A stretch of 64,000 bases of DNA from Pseudomonas sp. R37(2017) (lineage in GTDB: Bacteria > Pseudomonadota > Gammaproteobacteria > Pseudomonadales > Pseudomonadaceae). This document shows positions 45,851 through 55,121 of the stretch, one piece after another. Under the pieces are notes generated by a model. It saw nothing but the letters and a program-made list of their open reading frames with translations, was not told the origin of the DNA and searched no databases. The stretch spans positions 124,001 through 188,000 of the forward strand of contig NZ_NEHO01000005.1 in the NCBI RefSeq assembly GCF_002113375.1, read 5' to 3'. Every line of letters starts with the position of its first letter. Position 1 is the stretch's first letter. Both the position numbers and the translations under genes were made by a program.

Positions 45851-46471
45851 ATGCTCAAACAAGCGCTGGCACAAAACGGCCTGATCGCGATCCTGCGCGG
45901 CCTGCGTCCACAGGAAGCCGCCGCCATTGGCGAAGTCCTGTACGCCGCCGGATTTCGCGTTATTGAAGTGCCGCTCAATTCCCCTGAGCCGTACGAAAGT
46001 ATCCGCATCCTGCGCAAAACCTTGCCTGCCGATTGCCTGATCGGTGCCGGCACTGTGTTGACGCCGGAACAGGTCGAGCAAGTGAAAGCCGCGGGTGGCC
46101 AGGTGATCGTCATGCCCCACAGCGATCCGAAGGTCTTGCGCGCAGCGAAGGCAGCCGGGCTGTACCTGTCACCAGGTGTCGCTACACCGACCGAAGCCTT
46201 CGCGGCGCTGGCCGAAGGCGCGGATGTGCTGAAGATGTTCCCGGCCGAGCAGATGGGCCCCGCTGTCGTCAAGGCCTGGCTCGCGGTGTTGCCGGCCGGA
46301 ACCCTTCTTGTGCCGGTCGGCGGGATCACACCGGAGAACATGCAGGTGTTCATCGACGCGGGCGTCAAGGGTTTTGGCCTCGGCTCCGGCCTGTTCAAAC
46401 CGGGCATGACGCCTGCGCAAGTGGCGGCCAATGCCAAGGCCTATGTCACTGCCTGGAAAACCCTTCGCTAA
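45851..46471 (+). CDS. dgoA: 2-dehydro-3-deoxy-6-phosphogalactonate aldolase
   Basis: 206 residues, KDPG/KDPGal aldolase family. [20 protein letters not shown] (catalytic Glu region), [20 protein letters not shown], and the Schiff-base Lys in the [15 protein letters not shown] segment. Splits KDPGal to pyruvate and glyceraldehyde-3-phosphate. Cotranscribed with dgoK and dgoD. Confidence 0.95.
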   Translation: MLKQALAQNGLIAILRGLRPQEAAAIGEVLYAAGFRVIEVPLNSPEPYESIRILRKTLPADCLIGAGTVLTPEQVEQVKAAGGQVIVMPHSDPKVLRAAKAAGLYLSPGVATPTEAFAALAEGADVLKMFPAEQMGPAVVKAWLAVLPAGTLLVPVGGITPENMQVFIDAGVKGFGLGSGLFKPGMTPAQVAANAKAYVTAWKTLR

Positions 46472-46520
46472 GACTTCCTTGAGCGCCGAGCTCGCCGCAT
46501 CCAACAAGAGAGACAAACAG

Positions 46521-47669
46521 ATGAAAATCACCAAACTGACCACCTTCATCGTTCCGCCACGCTGGTGCTTCCTCAAGGTCGAAACCGACGAGGGCGTGAC
46601 CGGTTGGGGCGAGCCCGTGGTCGAAGGTCGCGCCCACACTGTTGCCGCTGCCGTTGAAGAATTGTCCGACTACCTGATCGGCAAGGATCCACGCAACATC
46701 GAAGACATCTGGACCGTGCTCTATCGCGGCGGCTTCTACCGTGGCGGCGCTATCCACATGAGCGCCCTGGCCGGCATCGACCAGGCCCTGTGGGACATCA
46801 AGGGCAAGGCGCTGGGCGTTTCGGTCAGCGATCTCTTGGGTGGTCAGGTGCGGGACAAGATTCGCGTGTATTCGTGGATCGGTGGCGACCGTCCGGCGGA
46901 CACGGCGCGCGCGGCGAAAGAAGCGGTCGAGCGTGGTTTCACCGCAGTGAAGATGAACGGTACCGAGGAGCTGCAATTCCTCGATACCTTCGACAAGGTC
47001 GACCAGGCCCTGGCCAACGTCGCCGCCGTGCGTGATGCGGTTGGCCCGAACGTCGGCATAGGCGTCGACTTCCATGGGCGGGTGCACAAGCCCATGGCCA
47101 AGGTGCTGATGAAGGAGCTTGATCCGTACAAGCTGATGTTCATCGAAGAGCCGGTGCTCAGCGAAAACCATGAAGCGCTGAAGGAATTGGCACCGCTGAC
47201 CAGTACGCCGATTGCCTTGGGTGAGCGGCTGTTCTCGCGCTGGGATTTCAAGCGAGTGCTCAGCGAAGGCTACGTCGACATCATCCAGCCGGATGCTTCC
47301 CACGCTGGCGGCATCACCGAAACCCGCAAGATCGCCAACATGGCCGAAGCCTACGACGTGGCGCTGGCGTTGCATTGCCCGCTGGGCCCGATTGCCCTGG
47401 CGGCCTGCCTGCAACTGGACGCCGCCTGCTACAACGCGTTCATTCAGGAGCAGAGCCTGGGCATCCATTACAACGAGAGCAATGACCTGCTCGACTACGT
47501 CAAAGACCCACGGGTATTCGACTACGACCAGGGCTTCGTGAAGATCCCGAACGGTCCGGGCCTGGGCATCGAGATCAACGAGGAATACGTGATCGAACGC
47601 GCCGCCGTCGGCCACCGCTGGCGCAACCCGGTCTGGCGCCATGCCGACGGCAGTTTTGCCGAGTGGTGA
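46521..47669 (+). CDS. dgoD: D-galactonate dehydratase
   Basis: 382 residues, identical in length to E. coli DgoD. Enolase superfamily, mandelate racemase group: [20 protein letters not shown], metal ligands in [27 protein letters not shown] and GERLFSR, and the catalytic His in [13 protein letters not shown]. Dehydrates galactonate to 2-keto-3-deoxygalactonate. The start [19 protein letters not shown] at 46521 is family-standard. Confidence 0.97.
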   Translation: MKITKLTTFIVPPRWCFLKVETDEGVTGWGEPVVEGRAHTVAAAVEELSDYLIGKDPRNIEDIWTVLYRGGFYRGGAIHMSALAGIDQALWDIKGKALGVSVSDLLGGQVRDKIRVYSWIGGDRPADTARAAKEAVERGFTAVKMNGTEELQFLDTFDKVDQALANVAAVRDAVGPNVGIGVDFHGRVHKPMAKVLMKELDPYKLMFIEEPVLSENHEALKELAPLTSTPIALGERLFSRWDFKRVLSEGYVDIIQPDASHAGGITETRKIANMAEAYDVALALHCPLGPIALAACLQLDAACYNAFIQEQSLGIHYNESNDLLDYVKDPRVFDYDQGFVKIPNGPGLGIEINEEYVIERAAVGHRWRNPVWRHADGSFAEW

Positions 47670-47690
47670 GTGCCTGACACACCACTGAAC

Positions 47691-47784
47691 CCCTGTAGGA
47701 GCGAGCCTGCTCGCGATGGTGTGTCAGTCGACATCAATGCCGAATGACCCACCGCTATCGCGAGCAGGCTCGCTCCTACAGGGG
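47691..47784. repeat. REP doublet, GAGCCTGCTC type
   Basis: CCCCTGTAGGAGCGAGCCTG and its inverted partner CAGGCTCGCTCCTACAGGGG. The spacer contains TCAGTCGACATCAATGCCGA and ACCGCTATCGCGAG, related to the spacer at 50021-50113. It interrupts the dgo operon between dgoD and dgoT. Confidence 0.9.
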
Positions 47785-47837
47785 CTGCGCCAATCTTTAG
47801 ACCGACCTCAATAACCATAAGAAGAGGCACCCCCCCC

Positions 47838-49148
47838 ATGCAACCGCAAACCCTCACCGGGCAGGCGTCGTTGGTGACGCCCAGCCGCAAGCGATTTTTC
47901 ATCATGGTGCTGTTGTTCATCACTGTGGTGATCAACTACCTGGACCGCAGCAACCTGTCGATTGCCGCCCCGGCACTGACCAGTGACCTGGGTATCGATC
48001 CGATCCACGTCGGCCTGATTTTCTCCGCCTTCGGCTGGACCTACGCCGCCATGCAAATCCCCGGCGGCTGGCTGGTGGACCGCGTGCCGCCACGGATTCT
48101 GTACAGCCTTGCCTTGCTGCTGTGGTCGGTGGCCACGGTGATGCTCGGTTTCGCTGCCAGCTTCATCGCGCTGTTCGTGTTGCGCATGGCGGTCGGTGCC
48201 CTGGAAGCGCCGGCGTACCCGATCAACAGTCGTGTGGTCACCACCTGGTTCCCCGAGCGCGAGCGCGCCACGGCCATCGGTTTCTACACCTCCGGGCAAT
48301 TCGTCGGCCTGGCATTCCTTACGCCGGTACTGGCCTGGCTGCAGCACGAATTCGGCTGGCACATGGTGTTCGTCACCACTGGCGCGGTGGGCATTGTGTG
48401 GGCGGTGATCTGGTACGCGGTGTATCGCGAGCCACGGGATTTCAAAGGCGCCAATGACGCGGAAATCGACTTGATCCGCGAGGGCGGCGGGTTGGTGGAT
48501 ATCCAGGCCGAGCAGGCCAGGGTCAAAGCCAAGTTCAGCTGGACCGACCTGGGAGTCGTCCTGACCAAGCGCAAGCTCTGGGGGATCTACCTCGGGCAGT
48601 TCTGCCTCAACTCGACGTTATGGTTTTTCCTGACGTGGTTTCCGACTTACCTGGTGAAATACCGTGGCATGGACTTCATCAAGTCCGGCCTGTTGGCGTC
48701 GCTGCCGTTTCTCGCCGCGTTTGTCGGTGTGTTGTGTTCCGGCTTCTTCTCGGACTTCTTGATCCGACGCGGCTACACGGTGGGCTTCGCCCGCAAGCTG
48801 CCGATCATCAGCGGCTTGCTGATTTCCACCTCGATCATCGGTGCCAACTTCGTTGAGTCGACGCCGTTGGTAATCGCATTCCTCGCGCTGGCGTTTTTCG
48901 GCAACGGCCTGGCTTCGATTACCTGGTCGCTGGTGTCGACCCTGGCTCCGGCGCGCTTGCTCGGTCTGACCGGCGGGGTGTTCAACTTCATCGGCAACCT
49001 GTCGGCGATCGCCACGCCTATCGTGATCGGCTTCCTCGCGACAGGTGATTCCTTTGCCCCGGCAATTACCTACATCTCGGTGTTGGCGTTGACAGGCGCA
49101 CTGTCCTATATCCTGCTGGTGGGCAAGGTCGAGCGTATCAAGTTGTAG
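47838..49148 (+). CDS. dgoT: MFS galactonate transporter
   Basis: 436 residues, twelve membrane helices, anion:cation symporter (phthalate/glucarate permease) group. KRFFIMVLLFITVVINYLDR with the NYLDRSN motif, GWTYAAMQIPGGWLVDRV, RMAVGALEAPAYPINSRVVT. Placed between galactonate catabolic genes, so galactonate uptake is the likely role. The ATG follows a run of C at 47828-47836; a GAAGAGGC site lies upstream. Confidence 0.92.
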   Translation: MQPQTLTGQASLVTPSRKRFFIMVLLFITVVINYLDRSNLSIAAPALTSDLGIDPIHVGLIFSAFGWTYAAMQIPGGWLVDRVPPRILYSLALLLWSVATVMLGFAASFIALFVLRMAVGALEAPAYPINSRVVTTWFPERERATAIGFYTSGQFVGLAFLTPVLAWLQHEFGWHMVFVTTGAVGIVWAVIWYAVYREPRDFKGANDAEIDLIREGGGLVDIQAEQARVKAKFSWTDLGVVLTKRKLWGIYLGQFCLNSTLWFFLTWFPTYLVKYRGMDFIKSGLLASLPFLAAFVGVLCSGFFSDFLIRRGYTVGFARKLPIISGLLISTSIIGANFVESTPLVIAFLALAFFGNGLASITWSLVSTLAPARLLGLTGGVFNFIGNLSAIATPIVIGFLATGDSFAPAITYISVLALTGALSYILLVGKVERIKL

Positions 49149-49208
49149 TCGTGGCGCGCGGGCGACCATAATGCCGCCCGTTCACTCGCTCAACGGTAAA
49201 GGCTGGAT

Positions 49209-50012
49209 ATGCAGGAAGACGCCCCAAAAATCGCCAAGGACGCCGCACCGACCGGCACCCAGACCCTGCTTCGCGGGTTGGGTGTGGTTCATGCCGTGGC
49301 CAGCGGTGCCCGCGATCTCAAGGAAATCGCCCGGCAGATCGGCACCACGCGCAGCACCACCCATCGCCTGGCCAGCTGCCTGGTGGACGAGCGATATCTG
49401 CGGGTGGTGCCGCAAGTCGGTTATCTGCTGGGGCCCAAGCTGATTGAACTGGGCTTTCAGGCGCGTGAAGAGTTGCCCTTGGTAACCCTGGCCGGGCCGT
49501 ATCTGGATGAGTTGTCGGCGTTGACCGGCGACACCATTCACCTGGCGATTCGTGAAGGCGACGAGGTGCTGTACCTGCACAAGAATCCGGGGCGCAATGG
49601 CCCGGAAATGCGTTCGCGGGTCGGCCATCGCATGCCGCTGGCGCGCACCGGGATCGGCAAGGCGCTGATGCTCGATGATTCGCCGCAAGAGTGGCAGCGC
49701 CTGTACGAAGTCAGCCTGCCGGTGGGTGGGAAAAACCAGTTCTGGCCGCAGCACCCGGAACAATCCTGGGAGCAGTTCGAGCAGCGCATGGTCGAGTACG
49801 TGGCCGGCGGTTATGCCTTCGATCTGGAAGATAACGAGCCATCGATCCGTTGCGTGGCCGCGCCGGTGCGCGATGCCAGCAAGCGCATCGTCGCCGGTAT
49901 CAGCATTGCGAGCACCGTGCCGTACATGCCACTGGAGAAAATGGCCGAGCTGATTCCCCTGATCAAAGGGGTCACGGCCCGGCTGTCGGCGGAGTTGGGC
50001 CTCAAGGTTTAA
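49209..50012 (+). CDS. IclR-family regulator of the galactonate cluster
   Basis: 267 residues. Winged HTH at about 20-75 (GLGVVHAVASGARDLKEIAR then QIGTTRSTTHRLASCLVDER), effector domain from about 90 (YLDELSALTGDTIHLAIREG, SRVGHRMPLARTGIGKALML, AAPVRDASKRIVAGISIAST). The E. coli regulator of dgo genes is GntR-type, so this is a non-homologous replacement. Located 60 bp after dgoT; may be cotranscribed with it. Confidence 0.92.
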   Translation: MQEDAPKIAKDAAPTGTQTLLRGLGVVHAVASGARDLKEIARQIGTTRSTTHRLASCLVDERYLRVVPQVGYLLGPKLIELGFQAREELPLVTLAGPYLDELSALTGDTIHLAIREGDEVLYLHKNPGRNGPEMRSRVGHRMPLARTGIGKALMLDDSPQEWQRLYEVSLPVGGKNQFWPQHPEQSWEQFEQRMVEYVAGGYAFDLEDNEPSIRCVAAPVRDASKRIVAGISIASTVPYMPLEKMAELIPLIKGVTARLSAELGLKV

Positions 50013-50020
50013 ACACAAAA

Positions 50021-50113
50021 CCCTGTAGGAGCGAGCCTGCTCGCGAAAGCGGTATTTCAGTCAACATTGATTTCGACTGGGCCACCGCTATCGCGAGCAG
50101 GCTCGCTCCCACA
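50021..50113. repeat. REP doublet, GAGCCTGCTC type
   Basis: CCCTGTAGGAGCGAGCCTGC and GCAGGCTCGCTCCCACA with a spacer holding TCAGTCAACATTGAT and GGCCACCGCTATCGCG. Lies between the convergent IclR and ETF-QO genes. Confidence 0.9.
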
Positions 50114-50146
50114 TTGGTTATGTGGTGTTGTTTAATTTGTGGGCAA

Positions 50147-50175
50147 CAAAAAGGCCCCCATTCGGGAGCCTTGAT
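50147..50175 (-). terminator. Terminator after the ETF-QO gene
   Basis: Arms AAGGCCCCC (50151-50159) and GGGAGCCTT (50164-50172), with A-run on the plus strand giving the U-tract for minus-strand transcripts. Confidence 0.8.
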
Positions 50176-50189
50176 GTTCGCGGTTCGGC

Positions 50190-51854
50190 TTACATGTTCG
50201 GGTAAGTCGGGCCGCCAGCGCCTTCCGGCGTTACCCAGGTGATGTTCTGTGCAGGGTCCTTGATGTCGCAGGTCTTGCAGTGAACACAGTTCTGGGCGTT
50301 GATCTGGAAGCGCTTCTCGCCGTCTTCCTGGGTGACCACTTCATATACGCCGGCCGGGCAGTAACGCTGTGCCGGCTCATCGTACAGCGGCAGGTTCTTG
50401 GCCAGCGGGATGCTTGGGTCGGCCAGCTTCAGGTGGCACGGCTGCTCTTCTTCATGGTTGGTGCCGGAGATGAACACCGAGCTCAGTTTGTCGAAGCTGA
50501 TCTTGCCGTCCGGTTTCGGGTAGTCGATCTTCTTGCAGTCGGCCGCCAGCTTCAGGCAGGCGTAATCCGGCTTGGTGTCGTGCAAGGTGAACGGCAGTTT
50601 GCCGCCGAAGATGTTCTGGTCCAGCCAGTTGAAACCGCCACCGACGATGGCGCCGAACTTGTGAATCGCCGGGCCGAAGTTGCGGCTGGCGAACAGTTCT
50701 TCGTAGAGCCAGCTCTTCTTGAACGCGTCGACGTAAGTGGTCAGTTCTTCGCTGCCGTCCTTCTCTGCGAACAGTGCGTCAGCCACGGATTCAGCGGCGA
50801 GCATGCCGGACTTCATCGCGGTGTGGCTGCCTTTGATCTTGGCGAAGTTCAGGGTGCCGAGGTCGCAACCGATCAGTGCGCCGCCCTTGAAGACCATTTT
50901 CGGCAGCGAGTTCAGGCCGCCCTTGCAGATGGCGCGGGCACCGTAGCTGATGCGCTTGCCGCCTTCCAGGTACTGTTTGAGCACCGGGTGATGCTTGAGG
51001 CGCTGGAACTCATCGAACGGCGACAGGTAGGTGTTGCTGTAGGACAGGTCGACGATCAGGCCCACCACGACCTGGTTGTTTTCCAGGTGATAGAGGAACG
51101 AGCCACCGGTGTTTTCGGTGCCCATGATGTCCATCGGCCAGCCGGCGGTGTGTACCACCAGGCCAGGCTGGTGCTTGGCCGGGTCGACTTCCCAGATTTC
51201 TTTCAGGCCGATGCCGTAGTGTTGCGCGTCGGCATCGCTGTCGAGGTTGAAACGCTTGATCAACTGCTTGCCGATGTGGCCGCGGCAACCCTCGGCGAAC
51301 AGCGTGTACTTGCCACGCAGTTCCATGCCCGGTGTGTACAGGCCTTCCTTTGGATGGCCTTCGCGGTCGACACCGAGGTCACCGGTGATGATCCCGCGTA
51401 CCACGCCGTTCTCGTCGATCAGCGCTTCCTGGGCAGCGAAGCCCGGGTAGATTTCCACGCCCAGGTTCTCGGCCTGCTGGGCCAGCCAGCGGCACAGGTT
51501 GCCCAGGGAGATGATGTAGTTGCCTTCGTTGTGCATGGTCTTGGGCACAAAGAAGTCAGGAATTTTCTGCGCGCTTTCAGCGTTCTTCAGAACAAAGATG
51601 TCGTCACGGGTGACGGGGGTGTTCAGCGGTGCGCCGAGTTCTTTCCAGTCCGGGAACAGTTCGTTCAGGGCGCGTGGTTCGAACACGGCACCGGACAGAA
51701 TGTGAGCACCGACTTCGGAGCCTTTTTCGACCACGCAGACGCTGATTTCCTTACCGGCTTCGGCGGCCTTCTGCTTCAAGCGGCAGGCGGCGGAAAGACC
51801 AGCGGGGCCGGCACCGACGATGACAACGTCGAATTCCATGTATTCGCGTTCCAC
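50190..51854 (-). CDS. Electron transfer flavoprotein-ubiquinone oxidoreductase
   Basis: 554 residues. FAD-binding VVIVGAGPAGLSAACRLKQK at the N-terminus; C-terminal 4Fe-4S cluster in QNCVHCKTCDIKDPAQNITW. It moves electrons from reduced ETF to ubiquinone at the inner membrane, completing the path from acyl-CoA dehydrogenases. GTG start at 51854 supported by AGGAG seven bases upstream; an ATG five codons in is also possible. Divergent from etfBA. A PsrA-like box lies at its promoter. Confidence 0.96.
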   Translation of the reverse strand: MEREYMEFDVVIVGAGPAGLSAACRLKQKAAEAGKEISVCVVEKGSEVGAHILSGAVFEPRALNELFPDWKELGAPLNTPVTRDDIFVLKNAESAQKIPDFFVPKTMHNEGNYIISLGNLCRWLAQQAENLGVEIYPGFAAQEALIDENGVVRGIITGDLGVDREGHPKEGLYTPGMELRGKYTLFAEGCRGHIGKQLIKRFNLDSDADAQHYGIGLKEIWEVDPAKHQPGLVVHTAGWPMDIMGTENTGGSFLYHLENNQVVVGLIVDLSYSNTYLSPFDEFQRLKHHPVLKQYLEGGKRISYGARAICKGGLNSLPKMVFKGGALIGCDLGTLNFAKIKGSHTAMKSGMLAAESVADALFAEKDGSEELTTYVDAFKKSWLYEELFASRNFGPAIHKFGAIVGGGFNWLDQNIFGGKLPFTLHDTKPDYACLKLAADCKKIDYPKPDGKISFDKLSSVFISGTNHEEEQPCHLKLADPSIPLAKNLPLYDEPAQRYCPAGVYEVVTQEDGEKRFQINAQNCVHCKTCDIKDPAQNITWVTPEGAGGPTYPNM

Positions 51855-51980
51855 AGGTTATCTCCTACTCAAGGCTCAACAGTTTTTTTTCTAATTTGGA
51901 GGTTGGGTGTCGCATCCATGAATCCCAGCGCAACGCCGGGAGCGGACAATCGATTGACCACCTTTCTCTTTGGGTGGCGC

Positions 51981-52009
51981 ATTATATCTACACCACTCTC
52001 AGCGTCCAA
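51981..52009 (-). promoter_or_regulatory. Sigma-70 promoter of the ETF-QO gene
   Basis: Minus strand: TTGGAC (52004-52009), a 17-base spacer, TATAAT (51981-51986). Leader of about 120 nt before the GTG at 51854. Confidence 0.65.
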
Positions 52010-52011
52010 TA

Positions 52012-52025
52012 CAAACGTTTGTTTG
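52012..52025. promoter_or_regulatory. Putative PsrA-binding box
   Basis: CAAACGTTTGTTTG fits the PsrA pattern (G/C)AAAC-N2-4-GTTT(G/C), here with N4. It abuts the -35 of the ETF-QO promoter. PsrA is the fatty-acid-responsive TetR regulator of beta-oxidation in Pseudomonas, and ETF genes are recalled as members of its regulon. Confidence 0.55.
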
Positions 52026-52084
52026 AATTGGCTCAAAGCCAGAGAAATCAAAGTCACGCGCCTTATGAACGGCTGTTTTGGCGT

Positions 52085-52110
52085 ATTGACCGGAATAGGC
52101 GTTCCGGTCA
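52085..52110. repeat. Ten-base perfect inverted repeat in the etf intergenic region
   Basis: TTGACCGGAA-TAGGCG-TTCCGGTCAA; pairing can extend outward through CGTA/TACG after small bulges. No T-tract follows, so operator or leader hairpin is more likely than a terminator. Two smaller perfect hairpins follow at 52201-52221 (CTGCGCA/TGCGCAG) and 52248-52265 (CGTCAGT/ACTGACG). Remaining parts of 51855-52402 hold no gene. Confidence 0.6.
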
Positions 52111-52402
52111 AGATACGGGCGGTTTTGCGCTCGCCGTAGGCTGACTGTTGGTTTCAAGAGCACCTCTAAAGACAGGGCGATGGCACTGGAGAGTGATGCG
52201 CTGCGCAGGTTTTATGCGCAGTCTACACGTCGCGATGTTGAATGACTCGTCAGTCACCACTGACGAACGGTCATCGAGATCATGAGCGATGGTCACTTGA
52301 CACGTTTGCCGGCGTTTTTGGAGGTGCCCTTGCGCCCGATGAGCATCAACCGCCAGGTTCGCCTAGGCGACTTTCTTTTCACCGGAGAGTAACGAGGAAT
52401 CC

Positions 52403-53152
52403 ATGAAGGTTCTTGTAGCTGTCAAACGCGTTGTGGATTACAACGTCAAGGTTCGCGTCAAGGCGGACAATTCCGGCGTCGATCTTGCCAACGTCAAGAT
52501 GTCGATGAACCCGTTCTGCGAAATCGCCGTGGAAGAAGCCGTACGCCTGAAAGAGAAAGGTGTTGCGACTGAAATCGTCGTCGTCTCCGTAGGCCCGTCC
52601 ACCGCTCAAGAGCAACTGCGCACCGCGCTGGCTCTGGGTGCCGACCGCGCCATCCTCGTAGAAAACGCCGAAGACCTGACTTCCCTGGCCGTTGCCAAGC
52701 TGTTGAAAGCTGTAGTCGACAAGGAACAGCCTCAGCTGGTGATCCTTGGCAAGCAGGCCATCGACAGCGACAACAACCAGACCGGCCAGATGCTCGCTGC
52801 ATTGAGCGGCTACGGTCAGGGCACTTTCGCTTCGAAAGTCGAAATCAGTGGCGACAGCGTTGCTGTAACCCGCGAAATCGACGGCGGCGCGCAGACGGTT
52901 TCCCTGAAACTGCCAGCCATCGTCACCACCGACCTGCGTTTGAACGAGCCGCGCTATGCGTCTCTGCCAAACATCATGAAAGCCAAGAAGAAGCCTCTCG
53001 AAGTGCTGACTCCGGATGCTTTGGGCGTTTCCACCGCCTCCACCAACAAGACCCTGAAAGTCGAAGCGCCTGCTGCACGCAGCGCGGGTATCAAGGTCAA
53101 GTCGGTGGCTGAACTGGTCGAGAAACTGAAAAACGAAGCGAAGGTAATCTAA
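52403..53152 (+). CDS. etfB: Electron transfer flavoprotein subunit beta
   Basis: 249 residues: [20 protein letters not shown] at the start, [18 protein letters not shown], the nucleotide-binding [18 protein letters not shown] (ETF-beta signature) and [12 protein letters not shown]. Heterodimer partner of EtfA; accepts electrons from acyl-CoA dehydrogenases. Its stop codon is immediately followed by the etfA ATG. Confidence 0.97.
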   Translation: MKVLVAVKRVVDYNVKVRVKADNSGVDLANVKMSMNPFCEIAVEEAVRLKEKGVATEIVVVSVGPSTAQEQLRTALALGADRAILVENAEDLTSLAVAKLLKAVVDKEQPQLVILGKQAIDSDNNQTGQMLAALSGYGQGTFASKVEISGDSVAVTREIDGGAQTVSLKLPAIVTTDLRLNEPRYASLPNIMKAKKKPLEVLTPDALGVSTASTNKTLKVEAPAARSAGIKVKSVAELVEKLKNEAKVI

Positions 53153-54082
53153 ATGACTATCTTGGTTATTGCTGAACACGACAACAAAGTGCTGGCCCCG
53201 GCCACGCTGAACACCGTTGCTGCCGCTGCCAAAATCGGTGGTGACATCCACGTTCTGGTTGCAGGCCAGGGCGCTGGCGCCGTGGCTGAAGCCGCTGCGA
53301 AAGTCGCTGGCGTGAGCAAAGTCCTGAACGCTGACAACGCGGCTTACGCGCACCAGCTGCCGGAAAACGTCGCTCCTCTGGTAGCCGAGTTGGGCAAGGG
53401 CTACAGCCACATCCTGGCGGCCGCTACTTCCAACGGCAAAAACATCCTGCCACGCGTTGCCGCTGCCCTGGACGTTGACCAGATCTCCGAGATCATCTCG
53501 GTCGAAAGCGCCGACACCTTCAAGCGTCCGATCTATGCCGGTAACGCCATCGCTACCGTTCAGTCGAACGCCGCGGTCAAAGTGATCACCGTACGCGCCA
53601 CCGGTTTCGACCCGGTTGCCGCTGAAGGTGGTTCGGCTGCCGTTGAAGCCGTTGCCGCTGCCCACAACGCTGGCATCTCCAGCTTCGTTGGCGAAGAGCT
53701 GGCCAAGTCCGATCGTCCGGAACTGACCGCTGCCAAGATCGTCGTTTCCGGCGGCCGCGGCATGCAGAACGGCGACAACTTCAAACACCTGTACGCCCTG
53801 GCCGACAAGCTGGGCGCTGCCGTGGGTGCTTCGCGCGCCGCGGTCGACGCAGGTTTCGTACCGAACGACATGCAGGTCGGTCAGACCGGCAAGATCGTTG
53901 CTCCACAGCTGTACATCGCCGTCGGTATCTCCGGCGCGATCCAGCACCTGGCCGGCATGAAAGACTCCAAAGTGATCGTTGCGATCAACAAGGACGAAGA
54001 AGCGCCGATCTTCCAGGTGGCCGATTACGGCCTGGTGGCTGACCTGTTCGAAGCCATCCCTGAGTTGGAGAAGCTGGTCTAA
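53153..54082 (+). CDS. etfA: Electron transfer flavoprotein subunit alpha
   Basis: 309 residues: [20 protein letters not shown], then [35 protein letters not shown] and the FAD-binding [20 protein letters not shown] followed by [20 protein letters not shown]. Binds the FAD of ETF. Ends in a strong terminator. Confidence 0.97.
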   Translation: MTILVIAEHDNKVLAPATLNTVAAAAKIGGDIHVLVAGQGAGAVAEAAAKVAGVSKVLNADNAAYAHQLPENVAPLVAELGKGYSHILAAATSNGKNILPRVAAALDVDQISEIISVESADTFKRPIYAGNAIATVQSNAAVKVITVRATGFDPVAAEGGSAAVEAVAAAHNAGISSFVGEELAKSDRPELTAAKIVVSGGRGMQNGDNFKHLYALADKLGAAVGASRAAVDAGFVPNDMQVGQTGKIVAPQLYIAVGISGAIQHLAGMKDSKVIVAINKDEEAPIFQVADYGLVADLFEAIPELEKLV

Positions 54083-54104
54083 TCCGGCTGCTTCACTTAT
54101 AAAG

Positions 54105-54133
54105 AGCCCGGCCTTATGGTCGGGCTTTTTTTT
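54105..54133 (+). terminator. Rho-independent terminator after etfA
   Basis: AGCCCGGCC-TTAT-GGTCGGGCT followed by T8, 22 bp after the etfA stop. Confidence 0.92.
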
Positions 54134-54140
54134 GTCTTTT

Positions 54141-54257
54141 CTGTAGGAGCGAGCATGCTCGCGATGAGCGCAGGAACAGCGCGGGGCATCAGGCTTCCAG
54201 CGTTATCGTTGACGACCATCGTCGGAACGCCGCCCGGAGCATGCTCGCTCCTACAGG
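54141..54257. repeat. REP doublet, GAGCATGCTC type
   Basis: CTGTAGGAGCGAGCATGCTC and GAGCATGCTCGCTCCTACAG. Its spacer, read in reverse, repeats the GTCAACGA-AACGC and CCTGATGCCCCGCG segments of the doublet at 20993. Confidence 0.9.
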
Positions 54258-54284
54258 TGGTATATCCAAGTGGAGTGTTTCGCC

Positions 54285-55112
54285 ATGGATCTGCGCCTTG
54301 TGTGGAGTTTGCTGGGGGTGGCGTTATTGCCGACATTGACGGTCGCCGCAGGCAAATGCGAGCGCCTGGTGGTCACCGGTAGCCCGGACGCGCCACCGTA
54401 TCTGTGGCAAGACCCGCAGGATCCCAGGCACCTGATCGGTGCCAGTGCCGACTTGCTGCAGCAAGTAGCGGGGGAGTTGGGGCTCAAGGTTGAACTGCTT
54501 TATGCCGGCAAACGCTCAGAGGCGCTCGAGGAAGTGCGCAGCGGGCGTATGGACATGCTGGCGGACGCGCCGTTGACGGTCAGCGAGCTGGAAACCCTGG
54601 ATTACATCCACCCCCCCTTGCTGGAAAACGACTATCTGGTCTGGACCCGCAAGGACTCGACTCTGGTCTACAACCAGGCGCAGGACTTGCGCGGTCATTC
54701 CGGAGCCGTGTCGGAAAAAGCTCGGTTGACTCAAGAGTTCGACACTTTTGCCGGACAGCAACTGACCCTTGCACGTACGTCCAACCTGACCCAGGCCTTT
54801 CAGAAACTGCTGTTGGGCGAGGTCGAATTTGTACTGGCAGGACGTTACTCGGGCATGGCGATCGCACAGACACTGGGCATGGCCGGCGATCTGAGCGCGC
54901 GCTCGCAACCGGTCGACAAGCCTGGCCTGTACCTGGCGATTTCCCATGACTCGGCCTGCAACGATCCATGGTTGCGCGGACAGTTGGCCAAAAAGATGAC
55001 AGAATTGCCCGCGTCCGGACTGACGGAAGCTGTGCTGATGCGCAATATCGAGCGTTGGAAGGCACAGCGCTCACAACCGCAGCAGCCCCCCGTCAGTACC
55101 CCAAAACAGTAG
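54285..55112 (+). CDS. Periplasmic substrate-binding-like protein (SBP family 3 type)
   Basis: 275 residues with a signal peptide (LVWSLLGVALLPTLTVAAG). Family-3 binding-protein features: VVTGSPDAPPYLWQDPQ, GASADLLQQVAGELGLKVEL, EVRSGRMDMLADAPLTVSE. ATG 54285 has GGAG ten bases upstream. No permease or ATPase is adjacent; instead it is followed by two envelope lipoprotein genes, so a sensor or scaffold role rather than transport is possible. Confidence 0.85.
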   Translation: MDLRLVWSLLGVALLPTLTVAAGKCERLVVTGSPDAPPYLWQDPQDPRHLIGASADLLQQVAGELGLKVELLYAGKRSEALEEVRSGRMDMLADAPLTVSELETLDYIHPPLLENDYLVWTRKDSTLVYNQAQDLRGHSGAVSEKARLTQEFDTFAGQQLTLARTSNLTQAFQKLLLGEVEFVLAGRYSGMAIAQTLGMAGDLSARSQPVDKPGLYLAISHDSACNDPWLRGQLAKKMTELPASGLTEAVLMRNIERWKAQRSQPQQPPVSTPKQ

Positions 55113-55121
55113 GGATATCCA

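Noticed and set aside
50280..52139. Long antisense frame over the ETF-QO gene extending past its promoter
   Set aside because: Shadow frame; the minus strand carries a complete ETF-QO with its own promoter and terminator.
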